From Trichobilharzia regenti (lineage: Eukaryota; Platyhelminthes; Trematoda; Strigeidida; Schistosomatidae): DNA of 64,000 nt. The stretch lies in the NCBI GenBank assembly GCA_944472135.2, contig OX235268.1, forward strand, positions 8,810,589 to 8,874,588, read 5' to 3'. Positions 14,501 through 23,301 of the stretch are shown piece after piece (the first letter of the stretch is position 1; the number at the start of each line of letters is the position of its first letter). The notes under the pieces were generated by a model. The model searched no databases, was not told the origin of the DNA, and saw only the letters and a list, made by a program, of their open reading frames with translations. The translations under genes were made by a program, and so were the position numbers.

Positions 14501-16952
14501 CACCATTCTATACATTTCATTCAAGTGTTGAATGCTGGGCAAGTTGAACGTGGTTGTAGTCCACTTACACTACACTTCAAAATGTCCCCTTCCAACATTC
14601 CAGTCGTGTATCCTGGCAGCTAATATAAGGGAAGAACTTTCCTCGGAGATTGTCTCACTTATCGCTTGCTTTTGCCACCTGTTTCTGCGACAAGCCTAAA
14701 TAGTTATCTGGTGTTACCTATCGCCAATGTCTTTTCTATATTTTTCACCCCCCATTTACCACCACCATTTGTTTACGGTCGTAGTAAAGACTTATGGTCA
14801 GTTAGCGTTTGAGCAGTTTTCACTCCTTATCCAACTCCAATCCCACTGGAATCAGATATAATCCACTTCATATTGTTATGCGAACTGATGATGAGTCCCT
14901 AAAGTGGTGGTAGATGCATGTACCCTTTTAAATTATCAACAGTTCCATGAGTGATGTCGATTCATGATGAAGTTTACTTTGAAACTACTACTAAAGAATG
15001 ACAATCAGTACTTAAATTCAAAACAAATTGCATAGCAATACAAAAAACAACAGATATCACTCTAGAAAGGAAAAGACCCCCCCCCCAGACAAAATGAGAA
15101 GTCCTGAATCCAATCAACATGCTAAAAGCTGGAAAAGCACCAGGACCAGATCGAATCCCAGCAGAAGCATTGAAAATGGACCCAGAGACAACAGCGGACT
15201 TGATGACACCACTACTGCAGAAGGTGTGGAAAGAGGGCAAAGTACCCGAGGATTGGAAGAAAGGATACTTATTCAAACTACCAAAGAAAGGAGACTTAAG
15301 TCAATGTAAAAACTGGCGCGGAATTATGCTCCTGTCCATTCCAAGCAAAATACTAAACCGCATCATCCTGGAGAGAATCAAACAAGCCAACCTAGATGAA
15401 AAACTTCGACCGGAACAGGCCGGATTCAGGAGAAACAAATCATGTATTGATCAAATCGCCACTCTACGGATCATCATTGAACAATGCTTGGAGTGGAAGT
15501 CACCTCTCTATCTCGCTTAACTGCATCGACTTTGAAAAGGCCTTCGACAGCGCTGCGTCGATCGAGAGGTAATTTGTCAACTACTTCGCTACTACCAAGG
15601 GGTCCCATCGACAATGATACATCTCATCCAACAGTTGTACGACAATGCTGCATGACAAGTAATCCACAACGGGAAACTTACGGAAGCCTTCGAAGTAAAG
15701 ACGGGAGTAAGACAAGCTAGTTGGCTGCCTACCATCACCAATGACCTTCCTGATTGCAGTATATTGGATAATGCGACAGACAACGGGCAATGAGGAAACA
15801 GGCATAAAATGGACTCACACAAAATCAACTTGGAGGATTTGGATTTCGCCGATGATATATGTCTGATTTCCTACAAACACTGGAAGATATGCAAGTGAAG
15901 AGCAACAAGTTGGCACAAGAATCATCAAAAATAGGACTTCAAGTGAACATAGAGAAAACAGAGGTGATGAAGGTTCTTGGCCAACACCAACAACAACAGA
16001 CAACAATCAGCCACCATAAATGGGAGGAATCTGAAAGAAACAACCTCCTCTACCTACCTGGGAAGCATCGTTTCAACTACAGGCAGACGGAACTGACGGG
16101 GATATCAAAGTGAGGATCAGCAAACAAGACAAACTTTCATTACTCTTAAGTCTGTGTGGAGGTCAACACCACTCAGAATCAAAAATAATATCCGTCCGGA
16201 TTTTCAATTCCAATGTGAAGTCAGTCAGTGCTACTATACGGATCAGAGACTTGGCCAGCGCGTCATGAACAGCACCTCAAACAAACTACAGACCTTCATT
16301 AACAGATGTCTTCACTTAATACTCAAGTTCAAATGGTCGGTCAGAAAAGATCAGCAACAGGGATCTCTGGCAATCAGCGAACCAACCCAGCAGGAACCGA
16401 TTGTTCAACAAATAGGCAGGAAGAAATGGAGATGGATTGGCCATGCTCTGAGAGAACAAACTATTGAGTGACATCACTAGACAAGCCCTCGTGTGGAACC
16501 CGTAAGGGAAGCGGCGAGCCGGTCGTCAGTGCGAGGGTGACTTGGAGGAGGTCATGTGAAGAGGAGATGAAAGCATGTGGGCAGACTTATAGCCAGGTGA
16601 AAACTCTAGCAGAGAAACGAACGCAATGGAGACACGCGGTTGAAGCCCTATGTTCCTCTAGGAATTAAAGGATATAATAATAATAATAATAATACTTTTT
16701 TTCACTACTTACCGGCTAATGCACAGGCCAACATGACAAGAAATAAATTGAAGTAGAAGGATGAATTTACAGCAATTTTCTGGATGATGCTAAATTTAAA
16801 AAATCTGCTCCATCTATATTTTATTTTTTGCGGGAATAAAAAAAGATTTTTTTATTTAAGTCTTACGTTCGTGATGAAAAAAGCGGCAAGATCATCATGA
16901 GAACAACGAAACCCTCGCCAAATAGGAAAGCTGAAACTAAATGCCAAAGCAT
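1168..16952 (-). CDS. BAP31/BAP29-like B-cell receptor-associated protein, five exons, 3' end outside window
   Basis: ER membrane protein of the BCAP29/BCAP31 family, which in other animals helps sort and export membrane proteins at the ER. Five exons join in frame into about 181 residues. They start with MLWHLVSAFLFGEGFVV (TM1), then an IIQKIAVNSS...NLFLVMLACALA segment (TM2), then AVRNSW, then the family hallmark FRAQRNLYICGFSLF (TM3). After that come LRRLV, a QAKSASEAAQRM segment, and the start of a coiled coil (VEALKDELSKLTKKFE). Spacing through GFSL...LRRL matches the human protein residue for residue. Every junction is GT/AG. Human BAP31 is 246 aa, so roughly 65 residues with the ER-retrieval tail should lie left of base 1168; nothing suitable was found in 1-1160. 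Introns are 77, 8828, 2994 and 3342 bases, and the last three are packed with retroelements. Confidence 0.93.
2530..2704 (-). mobile_element. tRNA-derived SINE (GCGTCGG family), full copy
   Basis: Read on the minus strand it starts GCGTCGGTGGCACAGTGGTT (box A-like). It continues through GACCATGCACATGGTC and a box B-like GGGATTCGAGCCC, and closes with CGCCGACGCA, so the ends can pair as a tRNA acceptor stem. A 100-base body ends AATCAAGCTGTAACCC. The same sequence recurs at 6032, 9908 and 49405. Confidence 0.85.
2950..4006 (+). mobile_element. CR1-like LINE, 3' end of reverse transcriptase
   Basis: An open frame through about 3050-3560 gives EIKSEIKYPGLILS, then FRLTFYIKKLRHSGITQPL, INSCILPILLYCSP and GLLKRDYVTIRRMLKTVSR. 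It ends YARTFKYRNSMIPYLARIL. This is the thumb and C-terminus of a CR1-type RT. The 3' UTR ends GTGCTGAAAATTCCATT...TTTGGAATAAAG before an ATTATT tail, the same end as the copy at 10640-11985. It is 5'-truncated. Confidence 0.85.
4023..4083 (-). ncRNA. Second hammerhead-like sequence, inverted, probably inactive
   Basis: Same 61-base layout on the minus strand: GCAGGTACATCC, stem II GTCCCAAATAGGAC, GAAA, ATC, CTGGATTCCACTGC. The core reads ATGACGA, again with A in place of C3. Together with the plus-strand unit it forms a long hairpin around the tRNA-like centre. Confidence 0.83.
4198..4258 (+). ncRNA. Hammerhead ribozyme-like sequence (Sm-alpha type), probably inactive
   Basis: Outer stem GCAGG...CACTGC, stem II GTCC-CAAATA-GGAC, then GAAA and the cleavage triplet ATC before CTGG. 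This matches the schistosome hammerhead except that the catalytic CTGATGA reads ATGATGA, so C3 is A. Loss of the C3-G8 pair should abolish cleavage. Confidence 0.85.
4580..4733 (-). CDS. BAP31-like exon 4
   Basis: 154 bases between CTTAG and GTAAGT. It encodes VLRRLVCLLSEHAQ, then a QAKSASEAAQRMLSE stretch that matches the segment before the coiled coil in BAP31, then an acidic linker (TDSDTEDVY). It ends in phase 0. Confidence 0.94.
4734..6031. other. BAP31 intron 3 sequence, tRNA-like remnant and small inverted repeat
   Basis: No coding exon recognised. About 5060-5145 holds GGGTACTGGGTTCGAATCC, a box B-like string shared with the SINE at 4007, probably a decayed tRNA-derived repeat. Arms at about 5448-5490 and 5878-5925 (ATGAAAATATGGTAGTGTAAAT and its complement) are inverted repeats. 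Confidence 0.5.
6032..6205 (-). mobile_element. tRNA-derived SINE (GCGTCGG family), full copy
   Basis: Nearly the same as the copy at 2530-2704, with the same tRNA-like head and GTAACC end. It abuts an Sm-alpha fragment at 6208. Confidence 0.85.
6208..6362 (+). mobile_element. Sm-alpha-like SINE 3' fragment
   Basis: Begins inside the hammerhead 3' strand (CTGAATTCCACTGCTAG) and continues with the same body as 4255-4405 (CACCATCCACAAATTAAATA, GAAGCCGACATGTCAACCTG). Hammerhead core and tRNA-like head are missing. Confidence 0.8.
6705..6845 (-). mobile_element. LINE fragment (third RT family)
   Basis: Matches part of the minus-strand RT at 60200-61300, including GGCACTTATGATCAAAGACA and CATAAAGGAGGACGG. 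Only a short internal piece is left. Bases 6363-6704 and 6846-7334 show no recognised gene or repeat. Confidence 0.65.
7335..7677 (+). mobile_element. RTE-like LINE 3' fragment and AT microsatellite
   Basis: Bases 7335-7640 keep pieces of the RTE C-terminus (ACCAACCAAGA, GAGGAGACCGTCGA, AACCCAAACGGG) that align with 55610-55800. An (AT)n run follows at 7656-7676. Frames are broken. Confidence 0.65.
7728..7884 (-). CDS. BAP31-like exon 3
   Basis: 157 bases after a TTTTACAG acceptor, ending at a GTAAGT donor. It encodes the AVRNSW turn, a hydrophilic loop and the diagnostic FRAQRNLYICGFSLFTW segment. A GTTG two bases earlier is a weaker donor alternative; using GTAAGT restores the exact family spacing into exon 4. 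Confidence 0.95.
8105..8790 (+). mobile_element. RTE-like LINE, internally deleted
   Basis: Shows FIDFEKAFDSA (RT finger/palm region), then a scrambled stretch, then the C-terminal WRRSCEEEMTACGQT and RTQWRRAPKALCSFRN, and a short AATAAT tail. Nearly the same strings occur at 15500-15720 and 16468-16668, so both are relatives from one source. Frameshifts make it non-functional. Confidence 0.8.
8791..9689. other. BAP31 intron 2 sequence without recognised gene
   Basis: Around 9008-9090 there is a weak tRNA-like stretch (CCCCAGTGGTTGAATGGTC, GGTCCTGGGTCC) that may be an old SINE head. The rest shows nothing recognisable. Confidence 0.5.
9690..10400 (+). mobile_element. LINE 3' end (third RT family), split by a SINE
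   Basis: The first part reads NEVVGWLGHMLYMPSHHLP and ADIG-like codons, matching LRWLGHVLRMPSHRLP of the copy near 60700. The second part (10081-10400) is the matching 3' end, finishing TTCTATGATGAAACCAATCAGTCAGTCAGT. A SINE at 9908-10080 separates them. Confidence 0.75.
9908..10080 (-). mobile_element. tRNA-derived SINE (GCGTCGG family)
   Basis: Same family as 2530-2704 with a shortened head (CGGTGGCACAGTGGTTAG) and the AATCAAGCTGTAA end. It interrupts the LINE 3' end at 9690-10400. Confidence 0.8.
10640..11985 (+). mobile_element. CR1-like LINE 3' end, second copy
   Basis: Frame at 10728-10988 reads FRLTYYIKKLRLTGITQPLL, ILPILLYCSRLVF, GLLKKDYTILRRML, parallel to the copy at 2950. After a frameshift it continues with ERHLNTSEKW, LYYQLSPCI, YARTTKYRNSTIPYLARVL. 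The 3' end matches (GCTGAAAATTCCAAACCGTATCAC...GGAATAAATTATTATT). Bases 10401-10640 look unrelated. Confidence 0.85.
12240..14480 (-). mobile_element. Old LINE copy (third RT family), interrupted
   Basis: Begins at its 3' end (complement of CTTTGCAAAGTTCTATGTTG, near 12260-12280). At 12700-13250 it matches the DLEYADD region of the RT at 60814-61275 on the same strand. Bases 13880-14480 on the minus strand keep a weak MVSKVLHSIIMRRLDGAKEN-like RT segment. An inverted pair at 13318-13412 and 13787-13875 encloses a SINE. Heavily mutated. Confidence 0.65.
13556..13781 (+). mobile_element. tRNA-derived SINE, subfamily 2
   Basis: Head GCGTCGGTGGCATAGCGGTT, GACCATGCACATGGTC, CGGATTCGACCCC, then a different body with CTCCTTTACCTCGCTAA, AGGCTAGCAACCCCATCCTG, GAAGCCCTATGTTCCACT and an A-rich tail. 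The same body occurs at 59660-59880. Confidence 0.82.
14481..15027. other. BAP31 intron 2 sequence without recognised gene
   Basis: No coding, RNA or repeat signal recognised. Confidence 0.5.
15028..16690 (+). mobile_element. RTE-like LINE, large pseudogene copy
   Basis: The frame at 15119-15520 is a clear RTE/SR2-like RT: GKAPGPDRIPAEAL, VWKEGKVPEDWKKGYL, LPKKGDLSQCKNWRGIMLL, then LRPEQAGFRRNKSCIDQIAT. After a frameshift the FEKAFDS motif follows. A degenerate palm follows (ISPMIY in place of the catalytic FADDI), then LQVNIEKTEVM and the C-terminal KWRWIGHALRE, ending RTQWRHAVEALCSSRN with an AATAAT tail. It lies just downstream of BAP31 exon 2 in antisense orientation. Confidence 0.88.
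16713..16789 (-). CDS. BAP31-like exon 2
   Basis: 77 bases between an AATTTAG acceptor and a GTAAGT donor. It encodes the second membrane segment, with FYFNLFLVMLACALA at its end. Phases 2 in and 1 out fit exons 1 and 3 exactly. The next intron is 8.8 kb and holds RTE, SINE and CR1 fragments. Confidence 0.92.
16867..16952 (-). CDS. BAP31-like exon 1
   Basis: 86 bases from the ATG (16952-16950) to a GTAAG donor, 28 codons plus two bases. It encodes the first membrane segment. The ATG is 11 bases after a good 3' splice acceptor, so the mRNA 5' end is probably made by splicing. The following intron is only 77 bases. Confidence 0.93.
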
Positions 16953-16963
16953 TTTTCTATTTT

Positions 16964-16985
16964 CTACAAAAATATGAAATAAAAT
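16964..16985 (-). promoter_or_regulatory. 3' splice acceptor 11 bases before BAP31 ATG (candidate trans-splice site)
   Basis: On the minus strand a T-rich tract (TTTATTTCATATTTTTGTAG) ends in AG at 16964, just before the 11-base leader AAAATAGAAAA and the ATG. No GT-AG intron could fit between it and the VKOR stop 112 bases upstream without extending into the VKOR coding region. Spliced-leader addition is known in schistosomes and would use exactly such a site. Its use here is inference. Confidence 0.6.
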
Positions 16986-17064
16986 TGAGAGGAGAAACGG
17001 AAATATGTATATAATACCATGCAAATTACAAATTAGGGGATATAAGAAAAACGAAAAAGTTGCT

Positions 17065-17434
17065 TCACAATATTTTCTTTACATCAGTGTCATTTTTACA
17101 CAATTTAAATGACAAAATACAGATGAAAATATTTACAGCATATGTAGCCAGACAAACAAGACAAATGTCTTTAAGGATAAATAATAAAATATAACATAAG
17201 TAAACTGAACCCATAACAGACAGACATGACAATAGGAATAGTATACGAATAACAGTTTTCGACTTGAAAGAACCTATAAACATGAAATAGTGCATAAGAT
17301 TTTCATTATTATGTAATGAATTACTTAGTAATATCATGAGACAGTAGTAAATCATCCCATACACTGGATTTCTTTGTGTTAAGATGACATTCCCACTAGA
17401 AGTTCCAATTGGTAATCCAAGTCCTCGTCCATAC
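17065..17434 (-). CDS. VKOR exon 2
   Basis: 370 bases: one base finishing a lysine codon, then 122 codons and TGA. It holds TM2-TM4 and the CXXC. The start at 17434 was chosen because it gives KVLTSKYGRGLG, aligning with VFSSRWGRGFG of vertebrate VKORC1. Confidence 0.9.
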
Positions 17435-17638
17435 CAAAATAAAAATAGAAGGAATATTGTCTACAGTGTCTTACTTTGATGTTAGCACCTTCGAACAGCT
17501 CATACTTTCGGAGATATCACAAAGAGCACGATATTCTTGATCTGCCTCCTTGGAATACTCAACATACAATGCATATATGCATATTAATATACCAAGGATA
17601 CAAAAGAAGCGTATTGATCTCGAGGTTTTCGTAGACAT
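17065..17638 (-). CDS. Vitamin K epoxide reductase (VKOR), two exons, 177 aa
   Basis: Four-helix ER membrane oxidoreductase that reduces vitamin K epoxide and quinone. The protein starts [12 protein letters not shown] (TM1 about residues 9-26). It has loop cysteines C40 (RALC) and C48 (MSCS), spaced as C43/C51 in human VKORC1, then [10 protein letters not shown]2 starts at VYGMIYYC and TM3 is [14 protein letters not shown]4 carries the catalytic CXXC as DICLVC (C146, C149), followed by TYA (152-154), the motif around the warfarin-contacting tyrosine of the human enzyme. Human VKORC1 is 163 aa, so the length fits. The only oddity is the 40-base intron, which ends in TG rather than AG. BAP31 starts 112 bases downstream on the same strand. 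Confidence 0.92.
17435..17474 (-). other. 40-base VKOR intron with TG acceptor
   Basis: Starts GTAAGA and ends ATTTTG. Read through, the frame meets TAA at once. The only useful nearby AG (in GGACGAG) would delete the conserved YGR and shift the frame. Length is typical of schistosome 5' micro-introns. A one-base sequence error (G for A) is the main alternative. Confidence 0.6.
17475..17638 (-). CDS. VKOR exon 1
   Basis: 164 bases from ATG (17638-17636) to a GTAAG donor, 54 codons plus AA. It ends in the conserved SCSKVLTS region. A possible acceptor (TTTTGTGCAG) lies about 34 bases upstream of the ATG, so the 5' end may also be spliced. Confidence 0.9.
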
Positions 17639-17639
17639 T

Positions 17640-20600
17640 TATCGAGTTTGTTTTTTGTTTAGTATTCTGCACAAAAGCGGAAAAATGTTACAAAATGTAT
17701 ACTGGTGTTTCACTAAAAGCACCAACCTACATGATAAAGTACACTGTCTAATTATATTCACCCAGGAGTAAATTCTAATATTTACCACCGATAGTTGCTG
17801 TTCGAGATTAAATTACGATACAATCTACGTATTTGTAAGGCAAACAGTCTTAGAACCTGCTATACATATCCAGAATCTAAATAGTTAAGTCGTTTACAAC
17901 CAAAACACAACAGAATGAAAGTGTACAAATACTAAGTTGCAGAAGCATGCACTACCAAATTGAGAAATTAGTTTTAGTTACGAATTCTAATGACGTTGGT
18001 AGCATGCGTCTAGTCCTTCGTTTGGTATATACTGAATTATATCAGTCAAGTTTGTAATGTGGCCAGTATACGAAGTGGATCGTCACCATGATCAATTCTA
18101 GATTATTGAGAGATGACTGGATGCAATTGGTAGGAAGGCTAGGATCTAGATTTTGTGCTTGTTGGTACTCGTCAGTCAGCAAGATGTATCTGCAATTTTG
18201 AACGAACTCACGTCCCTTCTGAGATTCGAACCTCGGTGAAGCAGTGTTACAGTCAGGGACGTTACTACTGAGGTATTCAGGCTTAAGAGAGACCCACTGC
18301 AGGAATGTAAAGGACACTAGTTGGATAACAAATAGTAACCGATATTAAGCGTCTACTTCCTAATTTGATGGTAATTGAATTTTATCAGTGTCAATAGCGA
18401 CATGAATTCCATCAAGACGACACACGTTTTGTTGACGAGTGTCAACAAGTACAAAATCTAGATCCACGACTTCCTGTTGATTGCCACCAACCATCTAAAG
18501 CTTCACTCCCAGAAAAAGTTGACAATCCTTGTGAACCTACATCTTAACGAACTGCGTAAGAAGCACTCAATACTCCATATATAATATTTTACCTGAATAG
18601 AAGTGAAATGCTTAAAACAACACAATTCAATCGCTGAAGCTATTTGTTGCAGCGATAAAATACACCATAGCAGGATTAGACAGCATGTAACCAGCACTTC
18701 ATGTGAATAGAAATCTCTGGCGATGTCACCAGAATATTTGTTATGGCCAACAAACATAACTTATGAAACAAACCATCTTATGGCAACTAGCTTAACTATG
18801 CGGTTCAAGAGGGAAGAGAAGAACTCAGATAGCTCCACAAAGTATGTCAGTGGTAAGTGAACGCCACTAAGACAGTATCTGACAAACCCCCAATCTTTCA
18901 GTCGATCTTAGAAAAAGCCTCCAAACTTTCGTTACATTGCTGGACACAAAACTAGAGTTCCACGTAAAACCCAAGCTTACAACAATTCCAAACTTATCCT
19001 AACCTATTCTCTGATAATGCCTTTTTAAGGTAAATGGAGTTTTTATCTACCCATTATCTTCTTAAATAACGCCGGTCGCGCTTAAAAAGAGAGCTGGGTG
19101 GTGAATTAAGTCTTTCTGTTCTGAAGTAACGCTAGTCCATGCTTAATATGTCCGGTGAGTGCTGAAAGAACGCTGATAAGCAAACCCAGTAGGTTCTGAT
19201 CTACTTCTAAAAATGCCTAGAATAAGAACACGGTGCTGCATTAGTGCCAGTCATGCTGAAATCCAGTATTGAGTTCTAGTCTATACCATTAACGAATCCA
19301 TTTCACAACAGATTCAGAATTTACTCACTACAGAATGTTAGAATGATTTCAGAATTAGTGAGATTTAATTCAGCGTTATAGTAAGCTTGGGCGAGTCAGC
19401 CGGTGGACATGAAAATAACTCCAAGCTAACCATAGCATAAAGGAAAATTGGCTCAACATCAGTGAGAACTGATGGTCTGCTTCACCACAGAAATGTGAAG
19501 TAAAACACCGAACACGTCAACACGACACTTACATCCAGATGCTTTGAGAAGTTCAAGGTTATTCCAGTACCATCCCAGGGACAGGACGTGGGCACAATTC
19601 ACTGAAGAATACAACTAAAACAAAAATTGGACAAGCACAAAATTTCATTTATTTTGAGAGGTAAAATTAGCAGACAAAGATCAAAAGTCCTGAAGAAGCT
19701 GTTAATTTATTTCCCTTGGGATCTTTCATCAACTTGGATTTTTACTCTGATATTTTGTAGTTGCCGACCACGCTATTAAGTCCCCTACAAGTGTAACATA
19801 TTTTAGACTGTGAAGTGGTTCAGGCCTACCTATTTATTTTTATGACTCTGAATGTTACTGTCCTGACAGAGTAGTAATCTATATGAAACTTGGTTATTGT
19901 GATATGGGACGCATTCATTTTACTTTAGCATCTAATACGAACTTTTTGTCAGACAGTTTTCGGTGTCTTCTAACAACAGTTTTAAATATTTGCGCGAGAA
20001 TCTTAGCGTTGAATGTTCTTCTACCTGTTCACTTAATTTCAAATAGACCGTCTAGTCCTTTTGTTAAATTCACACAAATGCAACCTCCAGTCTTATTATT
20101 TGAGACAAACTAGTGGTGCGATTGTTTTCCGGGTGATTTGCTATCGCGTTTGATATAGTAAACCTTCCACCCACTACCCGAACTGATTAAATCAGTTGAT
20201 TCCCAACTACTATTATCTTAACATGTAAATTTCACCGGGCAAACCTCAGCCCAATAGTATTACTACATGGATGTGTGTGATTCTTGCATTTCTCTTTCCT
20301 TAGATTTAGACAGGTTCATGAGGATCAACAGTGGAATGTGCATTCTTTCAGTAGTCCAAATAACGAGACACTATATCGGTAACATGTGTCCCTGAGTATA
20401 TTTTCCAAATCTCGTTTTGCAACTCTTATATACACTAAAGATATCTTTTTTTCAGTTATCCCCAAGCGTAAAATTTTACATCTCACCCATTCTGCGCAGC
20501 TTAAATAATCTGTTCAGATACCTGGACTCCTGATTTGTTTGACATCTTGAAATTCACTTCAGTGGCACTACGAATTTCTTGTAAGACGATACTTCATATT

Positions 20601-22139
20601 GTGCAAACAAACATTTCCTACTGCGAAAAGTTTCAATGGATGTCGCAGGTCAGTGTAAGACTGAAAAATTATAACACGACCTCTACTACCTTCGAACTAC
20701 TGTCAGAAGAACTAGCATCAAAATATATCCTTTATTCACTTGTGTAGCGAGAAATATTTTTCAAAATGCAGGACCTTCACGCTAAGAACCACGAAAGAGG
20801 AGTGGAAGACGTAGTGAATAGGGAAGTTTGTAGTCGTGTCCACTGTGGCTCATTTGCGTTCCGGGACTAACGCGGAAGTTCCGCTGACTACAGGCATTCT
20901 AGAGTAGAAAAAGCTGCTAGGATAAGTCCCATCAGACTTTTCATTCTGTGACAGAAGGTTCGACAAAAAAGTGGTTGACATTCGCTCCTACTACGCCACC
21001 TTAAACTCTTTCTTTGTGCTGGTTACAGGTACATCTTCGGAGTTCATAGTTCAGCCACAGTAGCCAGTTAAATCCTAAAATCCTTCCTCTACATAACCTT
21101 AAGCAATTTGTTTCATATCACTAGAATACATCTCCAAAAAACTGGGAAATTTTGGATTTTGCCTTGTTATCGAAGCTGGTTAAACCGATTATCAAGCACA
21201 TTTCGTTCGGCAAGGCTGGTATAATGTTGTGACAACAAAAAACAAGGGCCAGGCAGCAGATTGTTTATTTAGAAAATCAGGAGTTGTTAGTAAGTTTTTT
21301 CATGTACATTATTGTCAGCGGAGAAGCCACATTTTCCGATTGATAATTTTCTTGCTGAAGGTTATTTTGTATTGCTTGTGGCATTTTCTCAGTGTGCCAA
21401 AGTTTTATACTTATATCAGTTTCTCAGAAAGCTAAGCCGTATATCTACGGACCGTATTTGCACACGTTAAGTCTGCTGTGATTGGTTGGCGAGTACCTCA
21501 AGGTTAAACTTTGTTCTTGTTTTTTCTCATGACCCCTAATCAGGACGTGACATCGACATAAATTGATGTCCACAATTTTGACTCGTTCGCGTCCAGCTCT
21601 CACCGCAATGTAACACATCAGTAACACAGATGGTACCTCACAAACAGAGAAGACCATTTTCAAGATTTAGCCCGGTTCCATTTTTTCAGTATTCCACACT
21701 AATTGATCACTACCCTAGCATTTCCTCTTACGTTTGTTTTATTTCTGTAATCGTGATATTTTATAATACTAAATCAAGACAACCTTTCATGCGATGGCTG
21801 CAAATGATTCCTAGGCATTCAATAGAGTTGTTACCACATTTCGCCTCCTGCGCACACCAACCACCTACACGATTGTCTCCTATAACAGCTCAGTTAGTAC
21901 TGTGGCGTACTCACTCAAAAGAAATTATATTTAACTTGGTCATTGTGAGCATCCATGAATACGTTGCTAAAAATTTTTCCAAGATCATTGAATATCCATC
22001 ATCAAATCTGAAAGATCTATTTAGATTAAAACGCATCAAGAAATCTGAACCTACTGACCGATAAAAGTTGCAGGAAACTTCCCAAGATGTTCACCATGGG
22101 GAACTCAGGCTCACCCGACTGATATGTAATTCGGGAGGG
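17640..22139. other. Intergenic region upstream of VKOR, no gene recognised
   Basis: About 18170-18300 on the minus strand has CCTCAGTAGTAACG and GAGGTTCGAATCTC, a tRNA-like promoter pair, probably a SINE remnant. The longest frame, 21630-22064 plus (144 codons), has no recognised motif and no clear splice sites. It may be chance. Confidence 0.5.
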
Positions 22140-22144
22140 CTAGT

Positions 22145-22504
22145 TGTCAGCCAAGCCTCGTAAACCGTTAATGCCCAGCTCTTGCTGCACTCGGGCTTAC
22201 GCTGTCGCTTGAAGTTTCTCAGAAACGCTTAATAATAACGGACGCGAAAACCAAAACACCGATTGGCCACTTGAGAATTCTTTATTGTAACACCAACATA
22301 TAAAAAATGTTACCATTAAGGTCTGTGAACAAATATTACAATAATAAATCACAATATTACTTCTGACGGTTTTCTGCTGACTTCTTTCTGAACAGCGACC
22401 GATGAGACGATGACTGTCGTATTGATGCCTCCGCGAAAATTGGGGAAGTTGATTTTAAGCAAACAACCAAGAATTGATCGTTCAATCTTCAACTCCATTG
22501 ACAC
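22145..22504 (-). repeat. Copy A 3' LTR (type II)
   Basis: 360 bases. On the sense strand it is preceded by the purine tract GCCGGGGAG and by the hairpin A6G3...C3T6 at 22514-22537. Confidence 0.92.
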
Positions 22505-23301
22505 TCCCCGGCAAAAAAGGGATCCAACCCTTTTTTCCATCACGACCAATACACGTTGACTTGGATGCCATTGCGAGAACCTGGGTCACACGGACAGAGC
22601 TGAAATGGAAAACAAACAGAAAAGCCAACACACCACAAGCATACCCACAGCACAATCTCACACATCGCTGACGACCTGCGCCTCCAAACAGAGACCTCCT
22701 CTTGACATCTTGCAACACAATCGCCACTTGCTAGAATGACTCTTGCAGAATGCAACGTGACCATAGCACCAACTCATGATACTCTACGCACATCCTCTTA
22801 TCTACTCACTACCAATTACCACTGAAATCGCTTGTCACTCATTCTGCCTCAATTCTAGTAACGGTGACGTATGCGAGACTCAGTCGTTTACACTCTTTCT
22901 CCCCGGCGTGTCGGACCACAGCTAGCAATTATCTCCGTATGCATTTCATTCTCAGCAATAGCCTAGCCTCCCCGGCGTATACGACCCATCTGCTGTCTTT
23001 AACATCAATCAATTCATTCACTGATGTAGAAGACTCGAAACAACTTCAGAAGTAATCACAACGAAAATTTTAACAAAATTATGTAATAACAACAAGGTAC
23101 CAATGCAACGAGTAAACACAATGAATCCAAAATACACCAATTGATATGACACACCACACATATATAGAAACAGTACACACAAACTCGCGGATCATGTCTT
23201 GATGGAATTCCTTTGAAGAATCGCAGGACTTACAGCAGTACGCCTACAACTCTTCTCAGGTTGACGCCGTAGGTTGGAAAATCGTCGCAGAGTTCATTTA
23301 C
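22505..23301 (-). other. Copy A 3' untranslated region
   Basis: Conserved in all copies but without a frame that is kept as protein-like; small open frames here are chance. Holds one unit of the CTGAGAAG...GTAGGCGTACTGC repeat (23200-23266) and the hairpin next to the purine tract. Confidence 0.7.

Noticed and set aside
21630..22064. 144-codon frame as a host gene
   Set aside because: No recognised motif, no clear splice sites, ordinary intergenic composition; length alone is not enough.
22474..22764. Small frames repeated in each retroelement 3' region (also near 29613-29903, 33444-33734, 38869-39159)
   Set aside because: They occur on both strands over the same bases and are repeated only because the element is repeated; none matches a known domain and they overlap each other.
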